Origin: Lactarius indigo
Taxonomy: Eukaryota; Basidiomycota; Agaricomycetes; Russulales; Russulaceae
Reading direction: 5' to 3'
Length of the DNA: 64,000 nucleotides
Assembly (NCBI GenBank): GCA_025766275.1
Contig: JAFKAC010000003.1
Location: forward strand, 434,001-498,000
The position numbers and the translations under genes were made by a program. Shown piece after piece: positions 12,267-22,943 of this stretch (position 1 is its first letter; the number at the start of each line of letters is the position of its first letter). The notes beneath the pieces are model-generated. The model searched no databases. It had not been told where the DNA came from and saw only the letters and a list, made by a program, of their open reading frames with translations.

Positions 12267-13174
12267 GAGGTGGACATATCTTTCCTCAACTGATTGTAAC
12301 AAGTGACTTAGCTCGCACTCAAGTCATCAATGGTTCAACATTCATCGATTCACCATTCATCGCTGTATCATACATCTCTTTCCCTTTCTTCCTCCAACCA
12401 TGAGCTCGATAGCTCAATTGGTAACTTTCTAGATAAGCAGGCTATTCAGCGCGGCGATTGAAGGACGTTGAGTGAGGGACCTGAGTAATGACTTGGTGAT
12501 ATACAGTACGATCAATGTATGGTATTATCGTAACAAGGCTGCTCCGCGTTGTTCGTAATCAGTAAATACCTTTTCCGTCTCTCGGCTCTTTTTTTCTTAG
12601 CCCTTCCTTTTCATTTTTTCCTATCACCACCAGATACAGTAGGCGTATCTTTCTCATCACATTTTTACCCACTTGGGTTGTATGCGGGGTGACCTTTACG
12701 GCAGTTCCCCATATACCTCAAAGACCAGTGTGAAAAGTGAATGTGCCCAGGGCTGAGATCTGAGAAGTCGCTTTCGCCCTTTCACTGCACTTTTGAGAGT
12801 ACCACAATATCGGTTTACCTACGTGTCGCGTGTGCATGTGCTGGTCGAAAGGTGTGGACGTGACGGCACTGAATGATGGTAAATGGCGAGCACCGGGCAC
12901 AATTGTACAGTACACTCACATGTGCATCTACCCTATTACAGTATAAGTTTACCAGTAAAATGCCGCTCTGGCGTTCTTTTAACCTTGCCGTAATTTGCAT
13001 CTTCATTTCTGTCTCCGCCCATCTCGGGCTTCGTTCTACGGATACTGCCGAGCAGTTACGGGGGCGAGGAAGCATCTTTTGACATCAGAGCATCAGGATT
13101 GGGGTTGCTGCGCACATAAATGAGCCTCTAATATCTTTACTGACAACCGTTCTCGACCCACGGTCACCCACCCG
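12267..13174. repeat. Conserved 5' flank of the P450 unit (copy 3)
   Basis: Non-coding. Holds the distal block (about 12690-12870, including a GTGAATGTGCCCAGGG variant) and the proximal block (about 12945-13070, AGTAAAATGCCGCTCTGGCG) shared by other units, preceded by a T/C-rich stretch at 12580-12640. As the upstream region of one of the two intact array P450s it is the most likely functional promoter here. Confidence 0.55.
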
Positions 13175-15162
13175 ATGGGAACGAATCCTTCTGTTGGCGG
13201 TTCGGTTCATCTGGGACGCGACACAACGGCATTGCCTCGATCGTCGTTTCCGTATTACCGTCTTTCGCCCGACTATGCCTGGGAGTTCGCGACGAGCCGC
13301 GGTGGATTGGCTGTAGTGCTGGGTATCGTACTTATTCTAGTGGTTCGCTATTCGACGAGCCCCTGGCGCCGAGTTCCCCCTGGTCCACAGGGACTTCCTC
13401 TTATCGGAAACGCCCTTGAACTACAAGACAAGGTCTGGTTGTTTCAGAGAGACTGCAAGAAAAAATACGGTCAGCTCTCTGTTCTCACTGGAACGTGCTC
13501 ACGAGCTCACGATGTTCTAGAGGATGTGATGTACTTAAGTGCTCTTGGCCAACCCATTCTCGTCTTGAATAGTCTCAAGGCGGCTACAGAGCTCCTTGAT
13601 CGCCGCGGAGCCATCTACTCTGGTCGCCCTCGCCTCATTATGGCTCAAGAAATTGTTGCGGGAAATCTCCTATTTTCTTTTCTCAACCATGTAGATGAGT
13701 GAGTTTTGTAGTTGCCTCGTACAAATCAGTATCAACTGTCTTGCCCGTAGCCGCTGGCGCCGTAGTCGGCGGGCGGCTCACCGGGGCCTTACCAAAGCGG
13801 CAGTTCGCGGTTATCACGATGTTCTTCGTAAAGAAGGTATCCTTCTTACCTCTGCCTTGCTAGCGGATCCTGGTGCTTTAGAGAAACATTTCCAACGCAC
13901 CACCGCTTCTGCGACTATGTCCATCCTATACGATTACCCTACCCTTGGAGCCGAAGACGATGAAACGGTGAACGAAATTAAAGCTTACACCGAGCGTATT
14001 TCCAAGACGGCTGCTCCAGGAGCATATCTCGTCGAGGTGTTTCCTTGGATGTTGCACATTCCTGAAAGGTCCGCCCTAATATCGATCCGATGTTTCTCTA
14101 GCTCATGGTATGATCCTGCCTCAGGTTTGCTCGGTGGAAATATGAAGGAAATCGAGATTTCAAGCAATTCAATAACTTGTTCGAGTCACTTTTTAATCGT
14201 GTTTTGAGTTCTTTGGTAGGTACAGATCCGGAGACGGTGGGCCAATATCCTCTGAACCAGGAAATTTATAGTCTGAGGGTTCCGAGAGACCAAGCATAAG
14301 TGCATCGCTCTTCAAAGACTCTGAGCACAACCAGCTTTCTCGTCAAGAAATGGCTTGGGTCGCTGGCGCATTATTGTGTGTTCTTCCATGTCCCCGATAC
14401 TCCTTACTGAACTTGAACCGCCCCTGGCAGCGGCGCTGGCGCTGATACGACGTCCACGATGCTGAGTTGGTGGGTAGTCGCAATGATCGCACACCCAGAA
14501 GTGCAGAAGCGTGCACATATTGAGCTGGACGCCGTCGTCGGCAGATCCCGCGCCCCAACATTTTCGGATGCTCCCAACCTTCCATACATACAGGCGATCG
14601 TCAAAGAACTCCTCCGATGGCGCCCTGCTCTCCCATTTTCTCTCCCACACGCCACGACGGAGGATGACTGGTACAATGGGATGTTCATCCCCAAGGGAAC
14701 CCTTTGCCTCACGAATCTCATGCAATGTCACCGCGACCCATCTTCTTATGGTGACGACGCGGCGAATTTCAGACCAGAACGGTTTCTTGGCACACATGGC
14801 GAGATCCTTCCGGGTCCTGCAGAGACGCGCGAAGAAGGTCACATTACATACGGCATTGGGAAGCGGGCTTGCGTGGGGAAACACATGGCCAACGAGTCTC
14901 TGTTCATCTACATAGCCATGGCGCTCTGGGCATTGACCCTCGAACGGGTTCGTGATGAAGATGGGAATGAAGTCCCCGTTGATGTGGACGCGTTAGTGGA
15001 TACCGGGACATCATTGTACGCATCCTACCCCTTAGCTGCGTCGAGCCTGATTGCTGACTTGTACTCCGTAGAAGGCCGGGCCCTTACGAGTGCAAGATAA
15101 AGCCGCGGTTTGGTGAGGTAGTTTTGATACTAGCAGCGGAGCAGGAGCTCTTGAAGACATGA
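13175..15162 (+). CDS. Cytochrome P450 monooxygenase, array copy 3 (intact, 553 aa)
   Basis: Seven exons close perfectly: 13175-13469, 13521-13698, 13751-14068, 14125-14215, 14272-14375, 14431-15015 and 15072-15162. The protein has an N-terminal membrane helix (about residues 44-62, GLAVVLGIVLILVV), the proline hinge PPGPQGLPLIGN, I-helix FGAGADTTST (about 329-338), ExxR as E388-R391 (KELLRWR), the PER motif (FRPERF, about 442-447) and the haem loop YGIGKRACVG with Cys476. The haem loop has Ile where most copies have Phe, a tolerated position. Layout is that of an ER-anchored class II P450 needing NADPH-P450 reductase. It resembles the broad basidiomycete group often labelled O-methylsterigmatocystin oxidoreductase-like; the substrate is unknown. 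Intron 1 is 51 nt and stop-free, so its retention would add 17 residues. Confidence 0.92.
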
Positions 15163-16239
15163 ATCTGGGACGGCTGACGCGGAGCATATCATGATGATAA
15201 AGTTGTTTCGGACGGCTTGATGGACGCTCGATTCTCTACGTTGACAGATTGGGGTCATTCCCATATTTGTGGTCCTATGAGCTGGACGGTTGGCCGCACA
15301 AAGGACATGATCCCCATAACAGTGTCGGCATATAATCGAAAGTGGTGATTGTGCCAGGTGCGGAAATTTTGGACCCCCAACTCGCACTGCCGAAATTGGG
15401 CCTGGCTCCAATCTTGGTCTTGCCGGTGAACACACATCACTCTGTCTTCACCTCCTCTACCGCCTTATTTTCGTGCGCAGTCTTTCTGGATGGCATGTAA
15501 GTCCAGCTATTTATTGAAAGCCTTCATCGTGAACTCAGATGGGCATAGATCGAAATGTATGGTGGAAGACACTCAGCGGCCATCCGACGTTCGGGTAGTC
15601 TACATGTGACAACGTGCACTCATGGGATCGATAAATGATTTAATCACACGCTTCAGGGCCCAGAGCGGATATAGAAGACACCACGAATGTACAGTAGCTG
15701 ATGATCAAGCAAGCGTCTAAGTCCTTGAAACAGGGTTGTCGGCTCCGCTCTAGCGACAAGGGTTGGATGGACCGCGGCCTTGATTGCCAAGTTGAGACTG
15801 GTGAAGTAACTTAAGCTTAAGTCATACGTCATTGACCACTTACAGTGACGGAAGGGGCAAGGAGATATTAATGTACTGGCGACTCATAACGAAAAACTTG
15901 TATGTCGCGAGGGAACTAACTTTTCACATTACTGCAGCTACTGCAACAGATCAAGGACTCGCGGTACCAGTCCTAGAAGGCACACATATGGATATCTTGA
16001 CGCCGGCAAATTGTTCGCGTTGTACTACTCGTGTCCTATGATACGGGTTTCAAAGAAGGATACGTGAGAAGACGACGTACTCAGGTACACGTCATCGCCT
16101 TGCAGAATGCATATTGGCGTACGTAAGACTTGAACTTACCGCTAACACAGCACCTTAACCCCCTCATGGCGCCCTAATTCCTTCTTCCCCTCTCTTCTGG
16201 ACCTCTTCTTCCGTTCTCCATTTGCGCCCCTCGTTTCTG
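15163..16239. repeat. Shared 3' flank of the P450 unit, then unique DNA
   Basis: The segment at about 15170-15800 is related to the flanks at about 43140-43860 (copy 4) and 52385-52780 (copy 6). Shared landmarks are GATTGGGGTCATTC, GGCCTGGCTCCAATCTTGG and TATTTATTGAAAGCC. The 43.7 kb copy has palindromic extra DNA at the point equivalent to about 15745. From about 15830 to 16239 no gene is recognised. Confidence 0.55.
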
Positions 16240-17450
16240 TGTATGGAGTCAAGCTACCAGTGTTCAGGAGTGCTCAGGCCTCAGGCTCCGCTCGTTCCGC
16301 TTCAGACTGGCCAACTCGGCTCTTCGCTCTGCGCCTCCCCCCACGCCCATCACTTGTAACCAACACTCTAATATACGTTGTATTTCTAACAAGACAAAAC
16401 AGGAAGTACCCGTGTCTCGTCAATCAAGGTGCTTACGACCCTGTTTTGTCCCCATTTGCGCATGAATTCTTCTGTACCCCTTGGGAAGCGACCGCAGGTG
16501 TCACTCCTTACCTATCGCGAATAACTTGCTCTCCGGCCTCTAGCGAACACGACCTTAAGATTACCGATCGATTGGAGTTATCTCAGACGCCAGCTCACTA
16601 TCGTGGGGGCACAGGTCCCACCGATGGAGTACCCTCTCTGGATAGCGTCGGTCCAGAGGTACTGTATGTGCCATGTATGTCTTGTCAGTGTCCCAACCAA
16701 CACCCATTATAGAGTCCTCGGAACTTGGATGATCTTCCTTATCGACTGGTTCCTCCACCTTTTCCTCGACGGATCCCAATCGTGGAGCGTGCTGATCTCG
16801 ATGATCCATTCTCGTCTACGTCCGGGGACTTCGTGGGGGACCAGTGTCCACAACTCGCCGTGGTTCGCCTTCCTCGCAACAATTCCCAGAGTTTTAATGG
16901 CCATGCAAGACCAAGGGCCGTTCGACTTGTTTAAGTGTACGGGTAACAACACGAGCGTGAACACACCAATGTTTATTTTTGTTGGGAAGAAGTCCTAGTC
17001 GAGCGCTGCTGCGACCAGAGCGGCCTTGGAGAGAGCGAAGCATTAGGAAGCAGATGATGACAATTTCCTCGTTAACCTCCGGACACCCCTTCAGACAAGC
17101 ACATTGTCATTGAAATACCTCAACGCCAGGCATTGCTGTCAGCCCAGGATCTTTCACGACGGGGGTATGGTTTCAGGTCAGACAGTTTCTGCGCCCACCA
17201 GTGCACCTCACACAACACCTGGCCCTACGAGCGTGACCAAGTTAGGTTCTCAATGCCGTCCGGGTTGAAACCGGTAGGACGTTTCGGTCAGCTACCAATT
17301 TTACGACACCAAATGTTCGAATATCCTTTCCTGAAGCCCGTCCAAATACCACTTGCTCAATCGACCTGCCACGAGGACCCAACGCCAGAGGTTAGCCGTC
17401 TCTTGAATCCTGTTTACTTCTACACCCGTCCGAGAATATAGACCCGCTGA
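16240..17450 (+). pseudogene. BRCA2/Brh2 gene fragment 4 (N-terminal half only)
   Basis: Matches the region 35.5-36.95 kb: the MSRQS/VNQ start region, HDLKITDRLELSQTPAHY (equivalent to ELKAIDQLELSLSQAPSHY), the FPRRIPIVERADLDDPFSST segment, then the LPRNNSQSF segment after an internal deletion. It also keeps the FVGKKS remnant of the BRC-like motif and the HEDPTPEVSRLLNPVYFYTRP segment. A TAG interrupts the BRC-like region near 16995. It lacks the helical and OB domains altogether. It stands alone, with no P450 copy directly downstream; the transporter gene follows on the other strand. Confidence 0.65.
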
Positions 17451-17819
17451 CTGCTAGTATGCGTAAAGATGACCCCTATGTTATGGCCATAAATGGGAAT
17501 CCCATAAGCAGGTGCCGAAGATGAAAGTTCAAACGTGCCCGTATTAACTGTTTACCTTTTTGAAAATCGCTATATTGTACTGTATCTCCTCGTCATCTTG
17601 TCATCCTTTTTCCTATTCTCGCTCACTCTCGCTCTTGTTACCCTTGGCCTTATTTAATTATTTTAGGTATGACAAAGGCCATTGTGGCACTTCCAGTACC
17701 ATATTACGAACAGGGGGTCACAAAAAAGAATAAAGACAAGGCACGCGAATCTACACCTCAGCCTATTTGCGAGAGTACAACAGGTCCCAGTTCTCGTGGC
17801 AGGCAGGGGGTTATTTCTT
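17451..17819. other. Intergenic, 3' side of the transporter gene
   Basis: No gene seen. The convergent position between BRCA2 fragment 4 (+) and the transporter (-) makes this a shared 3' region; AT-rich near 17560-17670. Confidence 0.4.
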
Positions 17820-18473
17820 TCAAGCGTTCTTGGAAGCATGTTTGCCGAGAGGCATGGTGAATAGATCATCTTCGGTCAAGAGCTCGGCGAGGCCGCAGTA
17901 GTACGCGATGAGCGCGGTCAGGATACCAAATGCACCGCCCGTTTTGCCGATATTCTCATCCCCCCGGTAATCGGCGATAGCAAGGATCATGAAGGTAACC
18001 GTGAGAGAGCAGAAGAGCAGACTCAGACCAATCGACCTGCGGAGCGTAGCAATGAAGAAGAGGAAAGTGACGATTGCCCAGGCAGTGAGGTAAATGGCGA
18101 TGGCAGCGGCCTCCTTGGTGGGATTGGCAGAGGAGGAATAAGCCTCACCGATACCGGAGCCAGGGATCAGGAGGGTGGCAAAGGAGAGCCAGAATGCACC
18201 GTACGACGTGAATGCCGTAGCGCCAAAGGTGTTACCGGTGGCGAATTCCCACATGCCTGCAAGGAGCTGGGCAAGACCACCGCAGAAAAGCGCCATGCCG
18301 ACGACGACGTTGGGGGTATCGATGCCGCGGGCGTGGACATTGTACAACGACAGAATGAGCGTCGTGGATGCGAAGGAAAAGAGGCCAAGGGGGCCGGGGT
18401 TTCCAAGCTTAAGACGACGGGGAGCAATGGGATGGACGAAGGAAACCTCGACATCAGACATTTTGGAAGACAT
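17820..18473 (-). CDS. GPR1/FUN34/YaaH-family (Ato/Ady2-type) acetate or small-acid transporter
   Basis: Uninterrupted 217-residue frame on the minus strand. It carries the family signature near its start as NPGPLGLFSF (residues about 25-34; the classical form is NPAPLGL), followed by six hydrophobic segments: LGLFSFASTTLILSL, VVVGMALFCGGLAQLLAG, SYGAFWLSFATLLIPG, IAIYLTAWAIVTFLFF, LSLLFCSLTVTFMILA and GILTALIAYYCGLAELL. Six helices and about 220 residues are normal for the family, whose yeast and Aspergillus members move acetate or ammonium across the plasma membrane. The first Met at 18473 was chosen; MSDVEV four codons later is an alternative. A role supplying acetate to terpene synthesis is possible but only suggested by position. 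Confidence 0.93.
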   Translation of the reverse strand: MSSKMSDVEVSFVHPIAPRRLKLGNPGPLGLFSFASTTLILSLYNVHARGIDTPNVVVGMALFCGGLAQLLAGMWEFATGNTFGATAFTSYGAFWLSFATLLIPGSGIGEAYSSSANPTKEAAAIAIYLTAWAIVTFLFFIATLRRSIGLSLLFCSLTVTFMILAIADYRGDENIGKTGGAFGILTALIAYYCGLAELLTEDDLFTMPLGKHASKNA

Positions 18474-19479
18474 TTTTCAGGGGGAGTGTTGTGTGGGTAC
18501 AACGATGGAGTAAACGCTAGCAGTGGTTAAACGGAAGTGGGTGAGAAAGAGTGACGAGAGCGAAAGAGCCATATGTGGGAGAGTGCCTTCCCTCACATCC
18601 TGAAGATCTACCCGCCCTTCCCCGCTTTCGTATGCTTGTTTTCCTCGCTCAAGGGGCTCGACTAACCCTTTACCCCCATGCTACCTAGCTGATACTACCC
18701 CGATTACAGGTATACCCTCGACGACGACGACAATGGGTGGCGCAGGCCCAACTCTTAGCCCCACGCAACCCCGACCATAACGACAACGGCGGGTCTGCTG
18801 ATATCCTATACGTCCTCGGCGCGTCTTCTTGACGATAAGTTACAGTGCTCATTCTCACCCTTTCCGCTCTCCGAACCCCCGATACCTCCATAGCTTCACA
18901 TGGACGCGTCACGAGATTTGTGTCGCTGAACAGTATCCTCAGGTCGGGAGTATCCCTTTACTCTCTCAGAATTCGAGAATGACCACCTCTAGCGTGACAA
19001 CCTTCCTCGCTTCGTGAGTCGAAGATTTTGATCTCATCGCCCTCTCTCCCTCTCCAGCCTAGAGTGACAGACCAGACCTTATCTATTCTTTTCCATGACC
19101 CTCATTTACTGTTCAATCCTCTCCTGCCGTCAAGTTGTCCGCTATCACACTGACGCGTTGGAAGGCCTCCTTCGCGAGACGAACTCGTGACGTTCCATGC
19201 CTGCTAGTTGGGCTGCAATGAGGTATATCTCGTGTTTTTCTCCCTTTTCCTTGATTGATACATCGTACAAGCCCCTCTAGCTACTCTTTCCTACATCCGA
19301 CACTATCCTTGGAGGGCTTCTCTTCCCGCCGCCCACTACTCCGCCCTTGTTGTCCTCCATCACCCCGACTCCTTCGTCCTTTGTCGGCATTTGAAACCCT
19401 TTGTGTTGGACACAACGTTTCCAAGCACTGCAGAGGAAGCCGACGTGGCTTCGCCTAGTGCAAAACCTAGCGCATACAG
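18474..19479. other. Intergenic upstream of the transporter
   Basis: Contains the transporter promoter; pyrimidine-rich on the + strand near 18600-18660 and 19020-19110. A short possible 5' exon (MTTSSVTTFLAS at 18979 followed by GTGAGT) was seen but no downstream exon supports it. No other gene recognised. Confidence 0.4.
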
Positions 19480-19680
19480 GAGTACGGGCGAACGATTTCT
19501 GTGACCTGGCACGGTTCGGCACCAAGTCACAGAAACTATTCGATCCATGCAATTTAGGTGAGTGGGTAGTTTTACTAGTTCAATTCTTAACCGAATAGGC
19601 ACGTAGCACTTCTCAGTTATCTTGAATATCGTTTACTTGATAAAGGCTTGCCCTCTATGTTGCTTCTGCCAGCCGAGTTC
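19480..19680 (+). pseudogene. Sesquiterpene synthase remnant (end of exon 1 plus intron 1)
   Basis: On the + strand the sequence reads FGTKSQKLFDPCNLG followed by GTGAGTGGGTA. This parallels DAKSQRSFDMCNFG and GTGAGTGGGTA at the exon 1-intron 1 boundary of the intact terpene synthase at 22.8 kb (minus strand). The similarity continues through the intron (TAGCACTTCTCAGTT, TTTACTTGATAAAGGCTTGC) and stops at the acceptor near 19670. Neither the metal-binding motif nor any later exon is present. It is an inverted, fragmentary second copy. Confidence 0.6.
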
Positions 19681-21680
19681 CGACCCGAGTTAGACAAAAA
19701 CAGGAAATATAATTGGAGACTACGTCACAACGACGGCAGCGCATGGATACTTCTGTGTCCAACAACATTTGTTACTATTCGACTCTGGCAATGAAGCCAT
19801 AGTTCGGGTAGTCTATGGCGCCCAACTTGACAGGCCATACCAATCATCATTGAAGTCGTCGGTGTACGTCTTTCCCATTACTCTCGTTCGCCTCTCTGAT
19901 TTTGCGACGATAGAATGCCGGTATCATTCACTCATCGCGACGTACGCCAGCGCTGTGCCAGTGGGCGATCACGCTGTCGAGCGTTGAGACTTCTTGACCT
20001 CTCTTACGCTTTCTGCGGGTCCTCGTCGAGCAACACAGGCGCCGCAGAAGGAGCTGAGATGTTGCTCGTGCGGTCGATCTGGTAGACGATCATCAAGCGA
20101 GACGCACGACACAATACTGGAGCACGCGAACGTGATCCTGAGGTACTTGTCCCGTGCGCAGCTTTCCATCTCACCCTTGAACGTAGTCTACACTTAGTCG
20201 GGTCCGAGTCGTGGATGACTTGCAAGGGGGACATGGCTCGGATAACCTACTCCCTGAACTGCTGACGGCCGGCACGTCCGAAGAGAGTATCTGGATTACT
20301 TGCCAGTCACAGTTCTTCGTCGCGTGGTCGACGCTCGAGCGGGTGGAGTGCCAGCCCTCTGAAGCGCCGCAGATGAGCCGGGAAAGGTGCACGGCGTGGC
20401 TCAGAGACTAAACAGTATGCGTCCCTTTTCTTTCCTTGCTTTATGATCCATCTCGTCTTGTTACGGGCACACACGCCCGAGTGCGTCTCTTTCTTCCCCT
20501 CCCGCCCCAATTGTCCTGACGACTCTCACCCCGTTTTTTGTTCATATAGAAACATCCCACAGGCGCTGCGCCTGGAAAACATCATTGCCGACCCGCGATA
20601 CATACTTTGCATGGGATCTGGGGGCGAGAACAGCACAGATTAAAGGAGTATCTGACTGCTGAGCACGTCCATGTTGACAGGGTCGGGACATGAGACTTTG
20701 AGGGATCGGTCCTGCTGTCCCATGATTGTTCTATGTATGTTTTTCTGGGCTGTTCGTTTCTAGCGTTTCAGCGATGTGCACTATCATTCTGCCCGTTTTT
20801 GTTCGATTAATCCTAGTGACGATGGACACTGAGGTAAATTAGCTTTAGGACTGGGCATAGGCCATTAGCTTCTTCCAAAGGAGGTTCCGAAACCAAAATA
20901 CGAGACGAGGGCAAACCGTAATGGAGTGAGAATGGACTTGTCACCGCCCATCTGGGCTGTTAGACCTTCGGGTGGTAATTAGAGAGGGGATTGAGGGTCC
21001 TGGCGCAACATGTGGATTCTCCGACTCAGAGTTGTCATGATATGCGTCGACTCTGCTATAGAACCCATGACTTGCTTTAACGGAGAGTCGTTACCCCAAC
21101 CCTCCGTGTATGCTCTCCTGGCCACCAACACATACACGCCACCCTTTACACCGGCGCGCTCTCAAAGCTTGGATTGGCGTGAGAGTGTACGCCTCCACTC
21201 ATAAATGCGTTCAACTGGCTGGCACCACGCTACGCAGAGCATTGGACAGGGCACACCGGTCGCGTAGCAGCTTGAATGCGCCCCCTTTCCCACCCCCCGC
21301 AACAGGACAGCATACCAGTGGCAAAAGTAAACCATTTTAAGGGGTTCAAGGTTAGTCGGCCCTCGGGTCACAGAACAACATTCTTGACCCCCTTTGCAAC
21401 CGAGATGGCGTCATTTACGAGATTATACGTGGTTGGCTTGACAGCAGAACATCGAATCGGGAAGATCGGGACAACTAATGTGACTTTTGGCACCTTCCTT
21501 TTTGGGGACATGACACTTTGCAGAAAAGTCGTACATAACTCAGATCGAGGATGATTTATTTTCTTTGTTTTCTGTAAGAAAAAGCTGGCATGCAGTTATT
21601 CAAACCTCCTTTCCGGAAACAAAACGAGTCTATCGATTTGGAAATTAGTGTAATACGGTATGACAGATATTTCTACGAGT
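19681..21680. other. Intergenic, no gene recognised
   Basis: Two kilobases with only short overlapping frames on both strands, none with recognisable motifs or coherent exon-intron structure. The last 150 bases (about 21540-21670) form the AT-rich 3' flank of the terpene synthase. Confidence 0.4.
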
Positions 21681-22943
21681 CTAAGCAGTGGGTTTAGACA
21701 TCATCGGTGTTTTTCCTGAAGACCTCGGGAACAAGGTCACGATCCTGTGCTTTTGGATCTCTGGTCCCTCAGTCCCGAAGTATCTCTCCGACTCGAACGA
21801 CCAACAGTCGTGCCCACGCATCCAGCGAGCCACTCCCTCAACGAAGGCGGTGGCATCAGGATCAAAATCGGGGCCCCACGAAGGTAGGTTCCGCTGTTGC
21901 TCTAGGAGCTTGTCGAACATCTCTCCGTTGTATTTCATGAACCAGTCCAGCGCCCCGTTCAAGTCCACACCTTCTTCCTTCATGACGACAGTGAGGAGGT
22001 TGCTCGCTTCGTATCCCATCGCAGCTTGCTCGATGTTATAAGAATATAGATCCTGGATCAAGTCCCGTGAGATCAGACTTCCCCCACACGGCCATGGTAC
22101 TAGCAAGATACGCACGTTTGTGAGCATAAGGGGATAGACTGTCAGGTCAACGAAATTCTTCATCGCAGGATGTTCCATGACCCAATCAGGGATGTCCAGG
22201 CCCAGCTCTGCGGGAAAGAGCGAACAACATACGCCCGAGGCCCGCACCCTGAGCTCAAGATAGTCTTCGATGCCACGGATACGTCCTTTGCCTCGGTCGA
22301 CGGACTCTTCAACTACTCCGTAGACATATGTATCGAATAATTTGATGAATCGTCTCTGAGACGCTTCGCCTGAATGTTTGATCGCATGTTGCCAGAATCT
22401 ATAAATATACTCAGTGCAAGCACTGGAAGACTCGGAGAACTCGAATGTAGACTCACTGTTTTGCCACTTCCCCAGGTTTCGGCTCGCCTTGTGGACGCTC
22501 CTTGTGAGGGTTCCTAAAAGCGTCCATGACCGCATCTGCGCAGGCACGAACTCCATCTTCCTCGAGTTTGTCGGTGCACTCGTCGAAAAAGAAGAATAGT
22601 GCCATCAATTCACAGGCAATGAGGAGATGCTCTGGTAGGAACTTGTCAGGATATCTCCACTGACCTGCAGAACGTAAGCAGCAAACCTTTATTCAGTAAA
22701 GGAAATCCCAGTGAACCGAGAAGCGCTATATGCATGTTCAGGTGGGAATTAAACTGGAATAAGTACCCACTCACCGAAATTGCACATATCAAACGACCTC
22801 TGTGACTTGGCGTCAAGAGCCTCAAACGCGTGGACCCACTCGTCGAATTGGGGTTTTATTTCTTCGTAGTGTTCGTTCACGACCCTAGGCCAGGGCCACT
22901 CAGCGAGTAGGTCGGGGAGGCGAAATTGACGAATTTCTGACAT
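21681..22943 (-). CDS. Sesquiterpene synthase (class I terpene cyclase), intact, 343 aa
   Basis: Four exons on the minus strand keep phase: 22943-22775, 22664-22457, 22398-22116 and 22052-21681. The first Mg-binding motif is DECTD in LFFFFDECTDKLEEDG (residues about 83-87), the D(D/E)xxD form. Splicing the 63-nt third intron (GTGCGT...CCAG) restores a standard NSE motif, LTNDLYSYNIEQ (N about 220 through E about 228). The Arg-Tyr pair near the C-terminus is in SFESERYFG. The length matches fungal sesquiterpene synthases, which ionise farnesyl diphosphate and cyclise it in the cytosol. The stretch after CNFG (QWRYPDKFLPEH) differs from the common LLASLAYP form, so the exon 2 start is the least certain junction. 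A P450 lies 2.3 kb upstream on the same strand. The product skeleton cannot be told from sequence. Confidence 0.92.

Noticed and set aside
13470..13520. A conserved LSFFTGTCSRAHDVLE-like insertion unique to this P450 family
   Set aside because: Its length varies by non-multiples of three among copies while the borders (GTNNGC...CTAG) and branch site are conserved, so it is an intron.
18167..18513. Frames overlapping the transporter on both strands
   Set aside because: Shadows of the transporter reading frame.
21681..22556. Terpene synthase with Gln replacing the Asn of the NSE motif and a 21-residue insertion
   Set aside because: Explained by an unspliced 63-nt GT-AG intron; splicing restores NDLYSYNIE and keeps phase.
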